A stretch of 64,000 nucleotides of DNA from Crossiella sp. CA-258035 (GTDB taxonomy: Bacteria; Actinomycetota; Actinomycetes; Mycobacteriales; Pseudonocardiaceae): positions 2,636,001-2,700,000 of the forward strand of contig NZ_CP116413.1 in NCBI RefSeq assembly GCF_030064675.1, given 5' to 3'. The translations under genes and the position numbers were made by a program. Below, one piece after another: positions 45,167 through 54,851 of the stretch (positions within the stretch are counted from its first letter, which is position 1; each line of letters begins with the position of its first letter). Under the pieces are notes generated by a model that was given only the letters and a program-made list of their open reading frames with translations, was not told the origin of the DNA and searched no databases.

Positions 45167-46321
45167 TCACGCCCCGGTCTTGCGGAGTTGCTCGTTCATG
45201 ATCAGGAACGCGCCCAGCCCGTGGAAGTCGTTCGTGTTCCGCGGTCGCTTCAAGTAGTACGACAGGTCCCCGACGTTCGTCCCCTCGCTGATGTCCCGCA
45301 CGTTGGTCAGCCCGTCCGAGCCCACGCTCGCCTTCGCCAGCACGCCCTGATACCCCTTGCGGCTCACCGCGCTGAAGCTCGCGTCCAGGTACCCCCGCTC
45401 CACCCCGCGCGAGATCATGAAGGTGTACATGGCCGAGGCGGAGGTCTCCGTCCAGTTGCCGCTCGCAGTCGGCTTGTCCACCACCTGGAACCAGCGTCCG
45501 GTGGCCGCGTCCTGGTAGCGCTGGTAGCCGCGGGCCAGGTGTTGCACCATGGCGATCACCTCGGCGCGGCGGGGATGGTTGGCGGGCAACACTTCCAGGA
45601 TGTCGATGGCGGTCATGCCGAACCAGCCGATGGCCCGGGCCCAGTGCTCGGCGGAGTGCCTGCCGGGGTTCTTCGCCCACGGCTCGGAGCCGTCCTCGTC
45701 ATAGGCGTGCCAGAGCAGGCCGTTGTCGCGCTTGAGGTTCTTGAAGTAGGCGGCCAGGTTGCGAACGGCCTCGTCGTAACCGTAGGTCTCGTTGTACTGC
45801 TTGGCATAGCCGGCGATGAACGGCTGGGCCATGTACACCCCGTCCGCCCACAGCTGTCCTACCTTGCCGGCCGCGTGGAACATGCCGCCGTCCTTGGTCC
45901 TCGGGTAGGCCGGGAACCGGTTGCGCAGCTTGTCGGCCGCCTTCTTGTACTTCGCCTGCCCGGTCTCGGCGTGCAGGATGGTCAGCAGGGTGGCCGAGCG
46001 CATCGCGTCCAGGTTGGTGAAGTTGTTGCTGATCTCGCCGTCGGCGTTGACGAAGCGGTCCACCCACGCCTTGAGGTAGTCGAAGTACTTCTTCTCCCCG
46101 GTGCGCTTGTAGACCAGGTACTGGCCGTACAGGTACAGCCCCCGGGTGTAACTCCAGCCGCCCAGTGTGGCGGGGGTGTAGCGCTTCATGGTCGAGTCCA
46201 CCACCGCCTTCGACCAGTCCTCCGGCGCGGGCGCGGCGACGGCCGCCGGGGTGCCCAGCGCGCTGGTCATGGCCAGCAGCAGGCCGAGCACCAGCCTGCG
46301 GGCGCGGGTTGTCGTGATCAC
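45167..46321 (-). CDS. Secreted GH105 unsaturated glycosyl hydrolase (YteR/YesR-like)
   Basis: A 384-residue secreted (alpha/alpha)6-barrel enzyme. Signal peptide about residues 1-30 (ending VAA). GH105 features: WSYTRGLYLYGQYLV, QLWADGVYMAQPFIA with the conserved Asp, LLWHAYDE, HWARAIGWFGMTAID (the RGNGW-like catalytic helix, here RAIGW) and YQDAATGRWFQVVD, SGNWTETSASAMYTFMI near the end. Family enzymes cleave the unsaturated uronic acid left by pectate or rhamnogalacturonan lyases. The GTG at 46321 has GAGAGG at eight bases; GTG 46330 is an alternative. Divergent from GH95; together they suggest pectic side-chain use. Confidence 0.9.
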   Translation of the reverse strand: MITTTRARRLVLGLLLAMTSALGTPAAVAAPAPEDWSKAVVDSTMKRYTPATLGGWSYTRGLYLYGQYLVYKRTGEKKYFDYLKAWVDRFVNADGEISNNFTNLDAMRSATLLTILHAETGQAKYKKAADKLRNRFPAYPRTKDGGMFHAAGKVGQLWADGVYMAQPFIAGYAKQYNETYGYDEAVRNLAAYFKNLKRDNGLLWHAYDEDGSEPWAKNPGRHSAEHWARAIGWFGMTAIDILEVLPANHPRRAEVIAMVQHLARGYQRYQDAATGRWFQVVDKPTASGNWTETSASAMYTFMISRGVERGYLDASFSAVSRKGYQGVLAKASVGSDGLTNVRDISEGTNVGDLSYYLKRPRNTNDFHGLGAFLIMNEQLRKTGA

Positions 46322-46528
46322 GTCGTCCACCTCTCGATGTAAAGGTAATCATCCGATCTCATGGCGAACGGTGGCGGCGAGGCGGTGGCGGTTCGTCCAG
46401 CACACCGGGGGTCGGGGGAGCCTGTCAAGGGCCATAGGGCGCTGTCCTGCCCACGGAGTAGCCGGAATGACAGGTTGACGGCGGTTTTGGCCAGTCCTAC
46501 GCTCGGGGCGGCCACACATCCGATCTTT

Positions 46529-46542
46529 GAGCAACGTTTGTA
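46529..46542. promoter_or_regulatory. LacI-type operator-like sequence upstream of GH95 gene
   Basis: GAGCAACGTTTGTA, centred on AACGTT, resembles the near-palindromic operators of LacI-family sugar regulators. It lies 29 bases upstream of the GH95 ATG within the 249-bp divergent gap shared with GH105. No LacI gene is in the window; weak on its own. Confidence 0.3.
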
Positions 46543-46570
46543 TGAGTTGCCACGTACGGACGAGGTGCTG

Positions 46571-49462
46571 ATGGACGAGGGGACCGCGGGCATCTCCCGC
46601 AGGGGCTTCCTGGGTGCGGCGGTGGCCGGCTCACTCGCCGGATCACTGGCCGGGCCGCTGAGCGGACAGGCCCTGGCCGAGCCGGTCGAGGCCACCGAGG
46701 CCGGGCTGCGTGACCGGATGCGCACCGAGGCGGCCTGGGCGGAGTTCCTCGGCGCGCAGGACCTGCGCTGGGCCCGGCTGCCACGCACCTGGTACGAGGG
46801 CCCGTTCCTGGGCAACGGGTTCCTGGCCACCAGCGTCTACCGCGAACCCGGCGCCAACGCGCTGCGTTTCACCGTCGACCACAGCCAAGTGCAGGACCAC
46901 AGGCCCAGCTTCGGCAACGAGTGGGGCGTGGCCAGGCTGCCGGTCGGCAGGCTGCTGCTCACCCCGGTCGGCGCCATCACCGGCCTGGACCTACGGCTGG
47001 ACCTGTGGCAGGCCGAGTTGCGTGGCACCATCACCACCGACCGCGGCAGCCTGGAGATCCGCGCGATCGTGCACAGCATCCGCTCGCTGCTGCGGATCTC
47101 GGTGCGCCCCAGCGCGGGCGAACGGGACTTCACCCTCGCCTTCCACCCTGCCGAGGCGATCAGCCCGCGCACCATCCGCGAGGACCCGCCCAAGGACTTC
47201 ACCCGCAACCCGGCCCCGGAACTCCGCACCGCGGGCGAGGAGCACCTGGTCGTGCAGCCCATGGTGGCCGGCGGCCAGACCGCCACCGCCTACCGCAAAA
47301 CCAAGGGGCGCAACGAGACCACCCTGCTGCTCTCGGTCGCGCACACCTACCCGGACACCACCGCCGAGCAGTTCGCCCGCACCACCGTGCGCCGCGCCGC
47401 GCTCACCGGCGAGGGCGAGCTGCTGCGCGAGCACCGGAACTGGTGGCACGACTGCTACCGCCGCAGCTTCCTGTCCATTCCGGACGGTCTGCTGCAGAGC
47501 TTCTACTGGATCCAGCTGTACAAGCTCGCCAGCGCCTCCCGTGCCAGCGGCCCGGTGATGGCCACCACCGGCCCCTGGCTGGAGCCGACGCCCTGGCCCT
47601 CGGTGTGGTGGAACCTCAACGCCCAGCTGCAGTACTGGCCGGTGCACGGCTCCGGCCACCCCGAGCTGGACCCGATCCCGCGCACCCTGGCCACCCACCG
47701 GCAGACCCTCGTCGACGGCCTGCGCCCGGAGTACCGGCACGACTCGGCCGGGCTGCGCCGCAGCACCGACGCCCAGTTCGACGACGCCGGATTCGTCGGC
47801 GTACCAGGCAAGACCTCACCCGACCCCGAGGTCGGCGACCTGCCCTGGCTGCTGCACAACGTGTGGCTGACCTACCGGCACAGCATGGACGAACGGGTGC
47901 TGCGCGAGGTGCTGTACCCGTTGCTGCGCAAGGCGATGAACTACTACCTGCACTTCCTCGCCCCCGGCCCGGACGGCAAGCTGCACCTGCCGCCCACCTT
48001 CTCCCCGGAGTACGGCAGCGCGCCGGACTGCAACTACGACCTGGCGCTGATCCGCTGGAGCTGCGCCACCCTGCTGGAGTCCGTGCGGCTGCTGCGCATC
48101 CACGACCCGCTGGCCCCGCGCTGGCGGGAGGTGCTGGACACCCTGGTCGACTACCCGGTGGACGGCAACGGCTTCATGATCGGCGCGGGCGTGCCGTTCG
48201 CCAAGTCGCACCGGCACTACTCGCACCTGCTCATGGTCTACCCGCTCTACCTGGTCACCGCCGAACAGCCCGAGCACCGCGAGCTGATCGACCGCTCGCT
48301 GAAGCACTGGATCAGCTTCGAGGGCGCGCTGCGCGGCTACAGCTTCACCGGCGCCGCCTCGATCTCCAGCCAGTTCGGCCGCGGCGACGACGCGCTGAAG
48401 TACCTGCGCGAGCTGGTCGCCCGCTTCCTCCAGCCCAACACCATGTACTACGAGGCGGGGCCGGTCATCGAGACCCCGCTCTCGGGCATGCAGTCCCTGC
48501 ACGACATGCTCTGCCAGAGCTGGGGCGGCATCATCCGGATCTTCCCCGCGGTGCCGGGCGAGTGGGCCGAGGTCACCCTGCACGACTTCCGCACCGAGGG
48601 CGCGTTCCTGGTCAGCGCGGTGCGGCGCAACGGAAAGACCGAGTTCGTCCGCATCCGCAGCCTGGCCGGCGAGCCCTGCCGGGTGCGCACCGGCATCCCC
48701 GGCCGCCTCACCGTGCGGGATGTGCACGGCCGCCCGCACCGGTACAAGCAGGGTGCCGCCGACACCATCGAGATCGAGCTGCGCCGCGGCCAGGAGGTCA
48801 TCGTGCACGCCGCCGGCACCCGGCCCGACCTCACCATCGCACCGGTCACGGTCACCACACCCGCTCCGCCCTGGGGCCTGCCGCCACTGCCGCCCGGCGG
48901 CGACATGGTCACCGTGGACCTGGAACCCTTCTACACCAACGACGGCATCACCAACGAGTTCTACCTCGGCGACGGCGACTTCGACGGCACCGGCCGCACC
49001 TACCCCTCCGGCGCGTTGCCGCAGAACGGATCCCTCACCAACGACGGCGTGCCGTTCCGCTTCACCAACGACCACGAAGGCACCAAGAACAACGTCATCG
49101 CCGCCGGACAGACCCTCGAGCTGCCCGAGGGCAACTACCGGAAGCTGCACCTGCTGGGCGCCAGCGACAACGGCAACACCGATGCCACGGCCACCCTGCA
49201 CTACACCGACGGCAGCACCGCCCCGGTCCGCCTCGCCCTCACCGACTGGCTCGCCCCGGCCGCCTTCGGGGAGAGCGAACCGTTGCGCACCAACCAGATC
49301 CACACCCGAACCGGACCCGTGGACCGCAGGGCCACGGTGTTCCACCAGGTTCTCGCCGCCGACCCGACGCGGCGACTGCGCGCGATCACCTTGCCCGCCA
49401 GCGCGAAACCCCGTTCGCACGTGTTCGCCGTGACATTGGAGAAGGTCACCAACCCCGCCTGA
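46571..49462 (+). CDS. Secreted GH95 alpha-L-fucosidase/galactosidase
   Basis: A 963-residue exported glycoside hydrolase with a Tat signal (ISRRGFLGAAVAG). GH95 features: N-terminal beta-sandwich beginning around LGNGFLATSVY, an (alpha/alpha)6 barrel with WWNLNAQLQYWPVHGSGH, TFSPEYGSAPDCNYDLALIR (the SPE Glu aligns with the general acid of Bifidobacterium AfcA) and QSWGGIIRIFPAVPGEW, then a beta-rich C-terminal domain (about 775-963) with DGSTAPVRLALTDW. Substrate is terminal L-fucose or L-galactose of xyloglucan, pectin RG-II or host glycans. ATG at 46571 with GAGG at five bases. Heads a glycan operon whose next gene starts 13 bases later. Confidence 0.92.
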   Translation: MDEGTAGISRRGFLGAAVAGSLAGSLAGPLSGQALAEPVEATEAGLRDRMRTEAAWAEFLGAQDLRWARLPRTWYEGPFLGNGFLATSVYREPGANALRFTVDHSQVQDHRPSFGNEWGVARLPVGRLLLTPVGAITGLDLRLDLWQAELRGTITTDRGSLEIRAIVHSIRSLLRISVRPSAGERDFTLAFHPAEAISPRTIREDPPKDFTRNPAPELRTAGEEHLVVQPMVAGGQTATAYRKTKGRNETTLLLSVAHTYPDTTAEQFARTTVRRAALTGEGELLREHRNWWHDCYRRSFLSIPDGLLQSFYWIQLYKLASASRASGPVMATTGPWLEPTPWPSVWWNLNAQLQYWPVHGSGHPELDPIPRTLATHRQTLVDGLRPEYRHDSAGLRRSTDAQFDDAGFVGVPGKTSPDPEVGDLPWLLHNVWLTYRHSMDERVLREVLYPLLRKAMNYYLHFLAPGPDGKLHLPPTFSPEYGSAPDCNYDLALIRWSCATLLESVRLLRIHDPLAPRWREVLDTLVDYPVDGNGFMIGAGVPFAKSHRHYSHLLMVYPLYLVTAEQPEHRELIDRSLKHWISFEGALRGYSFTGAASISSQFGRGDDALKYLRELVARFLQPNTMYYEAGPVIETPLSGMQSLHDMLCQSWGGIIRIFPAVPGEWAEVTLHDFRTEGAFLVSAVRRNGKTEFVRIRSLAGEPCRVRTGIPGRLTVRDVHGRPHRYKQGAADTIEIELRRGQEVIVHAAGTRPDLTIAPVTVTTPAPPWGLPPLPPGGDMVTVDLEPFYTNDGITNEFYLGDGDFDGTGRTYPSGALPQNGSLTNDGVPFRFTNDHEGTKNNVIAAGQTLELPEGNYRKLHLLGASDNGNTDATATLHYTDGSTAPVRLALTDWLAPAAFGESEPLRTNQIHTRTGPVDRRATVFHQVLAADPTRRLRAITLPASAKPRSHVFAVTLEKVTNPA

Positions 49463-49475
49463 GGAGGGGACTTCC

Positions 49476-50294
49476 GTGTCCGAGGAACCGCACCGGATAG
49501 ACCGCAGGAACGCACTGAGACTCGGTGCTCTGAGCGCCTTGACCGTCGGGGGCCTTGCCGCCCCGCAGACCGTCGCCCCGGCCCGCACCAGCGCGGTGGA
49601 GCCCAGACCGGCCGACTGGGTGCTGCGCTGGAACCCGAACCCCGCCACCGACAAGCTCCGCGCCTTCGAAGGCCTGGAGGACGACCGTTCCGGCTCGCAC
49701 CCGGGCGTCAAGCACATCCACGCGCTGGCCGACCACTGGCGCTTCGACATGCACACCAGGGACCGCGACGGCTCCGACCGGCAGCGCAACGAGTCCAAGG
49801 GCATGCGCACCGGCGACACCCTGCACAAGATCCAGGAAGGCCAGACCTGGCGGATCACCTACCAGGCCTACATCCCCAGCTCGCTCACCGCCACCACCCG
49901 GTTCAGCCACATCTTCTAGATGAAGGTGCAGGACGTGGGCGGCCCGCTGATCACCATGACCCTGCGCGAGCGCAACGGACCCAAGATCGAGATGCTCACG
50001 CTGCGGGACGACGACGCCAACACCGTGCACGCCCCGGTGCCGCTGACCCCGTTGCAGAACAAGTGGATCGACATCGAGTTCGAGGTCAAGGCGGTCAACA
50101 GCGGCGGCTACGTGCGCTGGGTGATCAAGGACGGCGGCCGGGTGGTGCAGGACTACCGGACCACCGCGGTGGACATGTGGCGCAACAAGAACTACCTGCG
50201 CCCCAAGTGGGGCATCTACCGCAGCATCGAGAGCGCCGGACTGAAGGACTGCTACCAGCTCATCCGGGGCTACCAGGGATACATCCTCCAGTAA
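49476..50294 (+). pseudogene. Polysaccharide lyase-like secreted protein interrupted by an in-frame TAG
   Basis: A 273-codon frame broken by a single amber codon at 49917-49919 (codon 148). Before it: a Tat-like leader (RRNALRLGALSALTVGG), WVLRWNPNP, HWRFDMHTRDRDGSDRQRNE and WRITYQAYIPS ... RFSHIF. After it, without frame change: MKVQDVGGPLITMTLR, NKWIDIEFEVK and WGIYRS. This is the beta-jelly-roll layout of heparin-lyase-I-like polysaccharide lyases, where the broken spot normally reads HIFQxK, so CAG to TAG is the simplest explanation. GTG at 49476 with GAGGAGGGGA. The ATG after the stop has no ribosome site. Probably inactive, or a sequencing error or readthrough. Confidence 0.8.
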
Positions 50295-50304
50295 GGGAGT
50301 AGCG

Positions 50305-52320
50305 GTGAACAGGTTGGCGCGCAAGCTGATCGCCTCGATCGGCGCGGCGGGCACCGTGCTCGGGCTCCTGGTGGCGCTGCCGCAGCAGGCGGCGGCACTA
50401 CCGGACGGGCTGGCGCTCACCCCGCCGATGGGCTTCAACAACTGGAACGCCACCGGATGCGCGGTGGACGAGAAGCTGATCAGGGACACCGCCGACCTGT
50501 TCATCAGCAAGGGGCTCAAGGACTCCGGCTACTCCTACGTCAACATCGACGACTGCTGGGCCGCACCGGACCGCGACCCGGTCACCAAGCGGCTCACCCA
50601 CCACCCAGAGCGCTTCCCCAGTGGCATCAAGGCTTTGGCCGACTACGTGCACGCCAAGGGCCTGAAACTGGGCATCTACACCAGCGCCGGCACCCTCACC
50701 TGCGCCAAGACCATGCCCGGCGCGCTGGACCACGAGGAGATCGACGCGCAGACCTTCGCCGACTGGGGCGTGGACTACCTCAAGTACGACAACTGCAACA
50801 ACCAGGGCCGTCCCGCGCTGGAGCGCTACACCAAGATGCGCGACGCGCTGATCAAGACCGGCCGCAAGATCGTCTACTCGCTGTGCGAGTGGGGCGAGAA
50901 CAAGCCGTGGGAATGGGGAGCCGAGGTCGGCCACCTGTGGCGCACCACCGGCGACATCACCGACACCTGGGCCAAGACCATGGACATCATGAAGCGCAAC
51001 GCGGTGCTGGCCGAGCACGCCGGGCCCGGCCGGTGGAACGACCCGGACATGCTGGAGGTCGGCAACGGCGGCATGACCGACACCGAGTACCGCTCGCACT
51101 TCAGCCTCTGGTCCATCATGGCCGCCCCGCTGCTGATCGGCTCGGACCTGCGCAAGGTCACCCCCGCCACCTTCGACATCCTGAACAACCGCGAGGTCAT
51201 CGCGGTCGACCAGGACAAGCTGGGCAAGCAGGGCAGGGTGCTGTCCAACAAGGACGGTCGCTGGATCTTCGCCAAGCCGCTGGCCAACGGGGACACCGCG
51301 GTCGCGCTGTTCAACGAGACCGAGGTGGCCGCCCGGATCAGCACCAGCGCCACCGAGCTCGGCCTGCCGGAGCGGGCCGGGTACAAGGTGCGGGACCTGT
51401 GGCAGCACAAGGACTTCCAGACCGCGGGTGAGGTCTCCGCGGTGGTCCCGCCGCATGCCACCGTGATGTACCGGATCTCCACCGGCGCGGACTGGATCTG
51501 GCAGCAGCCCGCGGTCACCACCGGCCTCGACCTGGCCACCACCATCCCCGGCATCCCGGCCAACCTCACCCCGGCCGGACGCACCTTCGAGGTCGGCGTC
51601 TCCGCCACCAACCTGGCCCGCACACCCGTCTTCGACCCCAAGCTCACCTTGACCGTGCCGCCGAAGTGGCACGCCCGGCTGGTGCGCGCGGACCGCCGCT
51701 GGCTGCTGCGCACCGGCGAGACCGTCCGCGCGGTCTACCAGGTCACCGTGCCCGCCACCACGCCCGACGGGCCAGCGAAGCTCCACAATGGACTGGAGTT
51801 CGGCTGGGCCGGCGCGCACAAGGTCATCCTGGGCGGCGAGCAGCAGCTCATCGTGCCGCCCATGGTGCCCGGCACGGTGAGCAGCCTCGGTGACCTCCGC
51901 TCGGCCGTGGAGCACGGCGGTTACGGTCCGGTCGAACGCGACATGTCCAACGGCAGCTACCGGCCTGGCGACGGCAAACCCCTGACCATCAACGGGAAGC
52001 GCTTCGCCAAGGGCCTCGGCGGGCACGCGCCCAGCACCCTCACCTACTACCTGAACAACCGCTGCACCAACCTCACCACCACCGTCGGCATCGACGACGA
52101 GCGCGATGAGCGGCAGCTCGGCTCGGCCACCTTCGAGATCTGGGCCGACGGCCGCAAAGTCGCCGACAGCGGCCTGCACAGCTGGCGCGACGACGCCGTG
52201 ACCCTCTCCGCCGACCTCACCGGCGCCCGCTACCTGAAGCTGGTGATCACCGACGGCGGCGACGGCGTGCAGTTCGACCGAGGCGACTTCGCCGACCCCG
52301 TGCTCACCTGCCACCTGTGA
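50305..52320 (+). CDS. Secreted GH27 alpha-galactosidase with C-terminal NPCBM domain
   Basis: A 671-residue exported enzyme. Signal peptide about residues 1-32 (ending AAA). GH27 catalytic domain (about 35-310): TPPMGFNNWN, YVNIDDCWA, nucleophile in DYLKYDNCNN and acid/base in RWNDPDMLEVGNG. Then a beta-sandwich (310-390), an immunoglobulin-like domain (about 405-520, NEW3-like) and an NPCBM domain (about 530-671, LTINGKRFAKGLGGHAPS) that probably binds glycans. Removes terminal alpha-galactose. The GTG at 50305 has AAGGGAG about five bases upstream. Lies between the broken lyase and a Gfo/Idh oxidoreductase in one operon. Confidence 0.95.
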   Translation: MNRLARKLIASIGAAGTVLGLLVALPQQAAALPDGLALTPPMGFNNWNATGCAVDEKLIRDTADLFISKGLKDSGYSYVNIDDCWAAPDRDPVTKRLTHHPERFPSGIKALADYVHAKGLKLGIYTSAGTLTCAKTMPGALDHEEIDAQTFADWGVDYLKYDNCNNQGRPALERYTKMRDALIKTGRKIVYSLCEWGENKPWEWGAEVGHLWRTTGDITDTWAKTMDIMKRNAVLAEHAGPGRWNDPDMLEVGNGGMTDTEYRSHFSLWSIMAAPLLIGSDLRKVTPATFDILNNREVIAVDQDKLGKQGRVLSNKDGRWIFAKPLANGDTAVALFNETEVAARISTSATELGLPERAGYKVRDLWQHKDFQTAGEVSAVVPPHATVMYRISTGADWIWQQPAVTTGLDLATTIPGIPANLTPAGRTFEVGVSATNLARTPVFDPKLTLTVPPKWHARLVRADRRWLLRTGETVRAVYQVTVPATTPDGPAKLHNGLEFGWAGAHKVILGGEQQLIVPPMVPGTVSSLGDLRSAVEHGGYGPVERDMSNGSYRPGDGKPLTINGKRFAKGLGGHAPSTLTYYLNNRCTNLTTTVGIDDERDERQLGSATFEIWADGRKVADSGLHSWRDDAVTLSADLTGARYLKLVITDGGDGVQFDRGDFADPVLTCHL

Positions 52321-52329
52321 GGAAACTCC

Positions 52330-53544
52330 TTGACCCGCAAGCGTTACGCGCTCATCGGCACCGGGCACCGGGCCACGGTGTTCCTGCGCGCCCTGGCCGT
52401 CGAGCACACCGGCACGGCCGAGCTGGTCGCGCTGGCCGATGTCAACCGGACCCGGATGGCCGCGCACAACCGGCGGCTCTCCGGGCCCGGCGCGGCCCCC
52501 GTGCCCGAGTATCCGGCCGAGGACTTCCTGGCCATGCTGGACCGGGAAGCCGTGGACACCGTGCTGGTCACCACGGTGGACAGCACCCACGAGGAGTACA
52601 TCACCGCCGCCCTGCGCGCGGGCCGCGATGTCATCACCGAGAAGCCGATGACCACCGATCCCGAACGCTGCCAACGCATCCTGGACGCGGTGGCCGACAC
52701 CGGGCGCACGGTCACGGTCGCCTTCAACTACCGCTACCAGCCGGTCTTCGAGCGGCTCAAGCAGATCATCGCGGCCGGGCAGGTCGGCGAGGTCGGCTCG
52801 GTGCACTTCGAATGGCTGCTGGACACCCGGCACGGCGCGGACTACTTCCGCCGCTGGCACCGGGACAAGGCCAACTCCGGCGGCCTGCTGGTGCACAAGG
52901 CCACCCACCACTTCGACCTGGTCAACTGGTGGCTGGACACCGAACCGGCCGAGGTCTACGCGCAGGGCCGGTTGTTCTTCTACGGCCCGGACAACCTCCG
53001 GCGACACGGCCACGACCCGGCGGCCTTCCGGCTCGACCTCACCGAGGACCCCTGGCTGCGCGAGCTCTACCACGAGGCCGCGCACGAGGACGGCTACCGG
53101 CGGGACCAGGATGTCTTCGCCCCCGGAGTGTCCATTGAGGACGATCTCGCGGTGCTCGCCCGCTACCACTCCGGCGCCACCCTGACCTACCACCTGACCG
53201 CCTACGCCCCGTGGGAGGGCGTGCGGGTGATGGTCAACGGCAGCAAGGGCCGGGCCGAGCTGGAGGTGGTGGAGGCCGATCCCGGCGGCCAGCCGCACGC
53301 CAGCCTGTGGGTGCGCGAGTTCTGGCAGCCGCCACGGCAGGTCTCGGTGTCCGCGGAGGAAGGGCACGCCACCGCCGACCGCAGGCTGTGCGCCGCACTC
53401 TTCGGCGCGGAAACCGAGGACAGCACCGGCAAACGCGCCGACCACCTGGCCGGGGCGCGCTCGCTGCTCACCGGGTTCGCGGCCAACCGCAGCCTGGTCA
53501 CCGGCGGGCCGGTGCGCACCAGCGAACTGGGGGTCCGGTTGTGA
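52330..53544 (+). CDS. Gfo/Idh/MocA family oxidoreductase
   Basis: A 404-residue cytoplasmic sugar oxidoreductase. N-terminal Rossmann fold: RYALIGTGHRATVFLRALA, DVNRTRMAAHNR, TTVDSTHEEYITAALRAG and the hallmark VITEKPMTT with the catalytic-type Lys; C-terminal domain with FNYRYQPVFERLK and GGLLVHKATHHFDLVNWW. Likely acts on a monosaccharide released by the secreted hydrolases. TTG at 52330 with GAGGAAA five bases upstream is the best start. It overlaps the next gene by GTGA. Confidence 0.92.
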   Translation: MTRKRYALIGTGHRATVFLRALAVEHTGTAELVALADVNRTRMAAHNRRLSGPGAAPVPEYPAEDFLAMLDREAVDTVLVTTVDSTHEEYITAALRAGRDVITEKPMTTDPERCQRILDAVADTGRTVTVAFNYRYQPVFERLKQIIAAGQVGEVGSVHFEWLLDTRHGADYFRRWHRDKANSGGLLVHKATHHFDLVNWWLDTEPAEVYAQGRLFFYGPDNLRRHGHDPAAFRLDLTEDPWLRELYHEAAHEDGYRRDQDVFAPGVSIEDDLAVLARYHSGATLTYHLTAYAPWEGVRVMVNGSKGRAELEVVEADPGGQPHASLWVREFWQPPRQVSVSAEEGHATADRRLCAALFGAETEDSTGKRADHLAGARSLLTGFAANRSLVTGGPVRTSELGVRL

Positions 53545-54794
53545 GAAGACTGGCGCTGCTGACCGCGCTGGGCCTGGTGTTCGGGCTGGCCGCCTGCGGT
53601 GGCGGCGCGGCCGAGGGCGAGATCCGGCTGCGTTTCGTCTGGTGGGGCAACCAGGACCGGGCCACCCTGACCCAGCGCGCGGTCGCGCTGTTCGAGCAGC
53701 GCAACCCCGGCGTGCGGGTGGACACCACGTTCACCTCCTTCGCCGCCTACTGGGAGAAGCTGGCCACCGAGACCGCGGGCGGCAACCCGCCCGATGTGAT
53801 GCAGCTGGACTACCGCTACCTCAACGAGTACGCCGGCCGCGGCGTGCTGCTGGACCTGGCAGGCAGCCTGGGCAAGCAGATCCGCACCGCGGACTGGCAC
53901 CAGGGCCTGCTCGCTGCGGGCAAGGTCGGCGCCAAACAGGTCGGGGTGCCGTTGGCGCAGAACACCACCACCATCGTCTACGACCCGAAACCCTTCGCCG
54001 CCAAGGGCATTCCCGAGCCGAAGCTGGGCTGGACCTGGCAGGACTACCTGGCCACCGCCACCAGGCTGACCCAGGGCCAGCTGGCCGGCGCCACCGACTT
54101 CGCGGGCACCGAGGACGTCTTCGAGATGTGGCTGCGGCAATGCGGAAAACAGCTCTACACCGCCGAGGGCCAGTTCGCCTTCACCGAGTCCGACCTGCGC
54201 GAGTTCTGGCAGCTGGCCGCCCGCTTCCGGGCCGCGGGCGCGCTCAACCACACCGAGCTGACCGCCGGCCTCAACCAGGGCCCGGAACAGACCCCGCTGG
54301 GTCGCCGCCGCACCGCCACCGAACACAGCTACGACAGCATCTTCGGCGGCTACCACGCCATCCGCCCCAACGAGCTCAAGCTCGCCCCGTACCCCAGCGA
54401 CAACCCGGCACAGCTCGGCCAGTACCGCAAACCCTCCCAGCTGCTGTCCGTCTTCGCCCGCACCAAGCAGCGCGAGGCCGCGGTCAAGCTGGTCGACTTC
54501 CTGCTCAACGACGAGGAAGCGGGCAAGATCCTCGGCGCCACCAGGGGACTGCCGCCCAACCTGAAGATCCGCGCCCAGGTCGCCGACAGCCTGCAGGGTC
54601 CCGACCGGCAGGTCTACGACTACGAGACCGCGCTGGAGCCCCATCTCGGCGACCCGCCGCCACCCCCGCCCAAGGGCGACGGCGCGGTCTACAAGCTCAT
54701 GCAGCGCCTCAACGAGGAGGTCGTCTTCGGCCGCAAGACCATCGACGAGGCGGTCCGCCAGTTCTTCACCGATGCCGCCAACCACCTGAAGTGA
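53541..54794 (+). CDS. Sugar ABC transporter substrate-binding lipoprotein (SBP family 1)
   Basis: A 417-residue lipoprotein with lipobox GLAAC (Cys about residue 19) followed by the family-1 start IRLRFVWWGNQDRATLTQ, NPPDVMQLDYRYLNEYA and GVPLAQNTTTIVYDPKPFA. Such proteins capture oligosaccharides for CUT1 importers. A C-terminal acidic and Pro-rich stretch (PPPPPPKGDG) is unusual. The GTG at 53541 overlaps the Gfo/Idh stop. No permease or ATPase genes follow, so its partner must lie elsewhere. Confidence 0.92.
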   Translation: MRRLALLTALGLVFGLAACGGGAAEGEIRLRFVWWGNQDRATLTQRAVALFEQRNPGVRVDTTFTSFAAYWEKLATETAGGNPPDVMQLDYRYLNEYAGRGVLLDLAGSLGKQIRTADWHQGLLAAGKVGAKQVGVPLAQNTTTIVYDPKPFAAKGIPEPKLGWTWQDYLATATRLTQGQLAGATDFAGTEDVFEMWLRQCGKQLYTAEGQFAFTESDLREFWQLAARFRAAGALNHTELTAGLNQGPEQTPLGRRRTATEHSYDSIFGGYHAIRPNELKLAPYPSDNPAQLGQYRKPSQLLSVFARTKQREAAVKLVDFLLNDEEAGKILGATRGLPPNLKIRAQVADSLQGPDRQVYDYETALEPHLGDPPPPPPKGDGAVYKLMQRLNEEVVFGRKTIDEAVRQFFTDAANHLK

Positions 54795-54851
54795 GTCCCA
54801 GTGTGACGCGCCTCCCGCACAGGTCGGCGCGCACCGGCCATAGTGGGTGCC

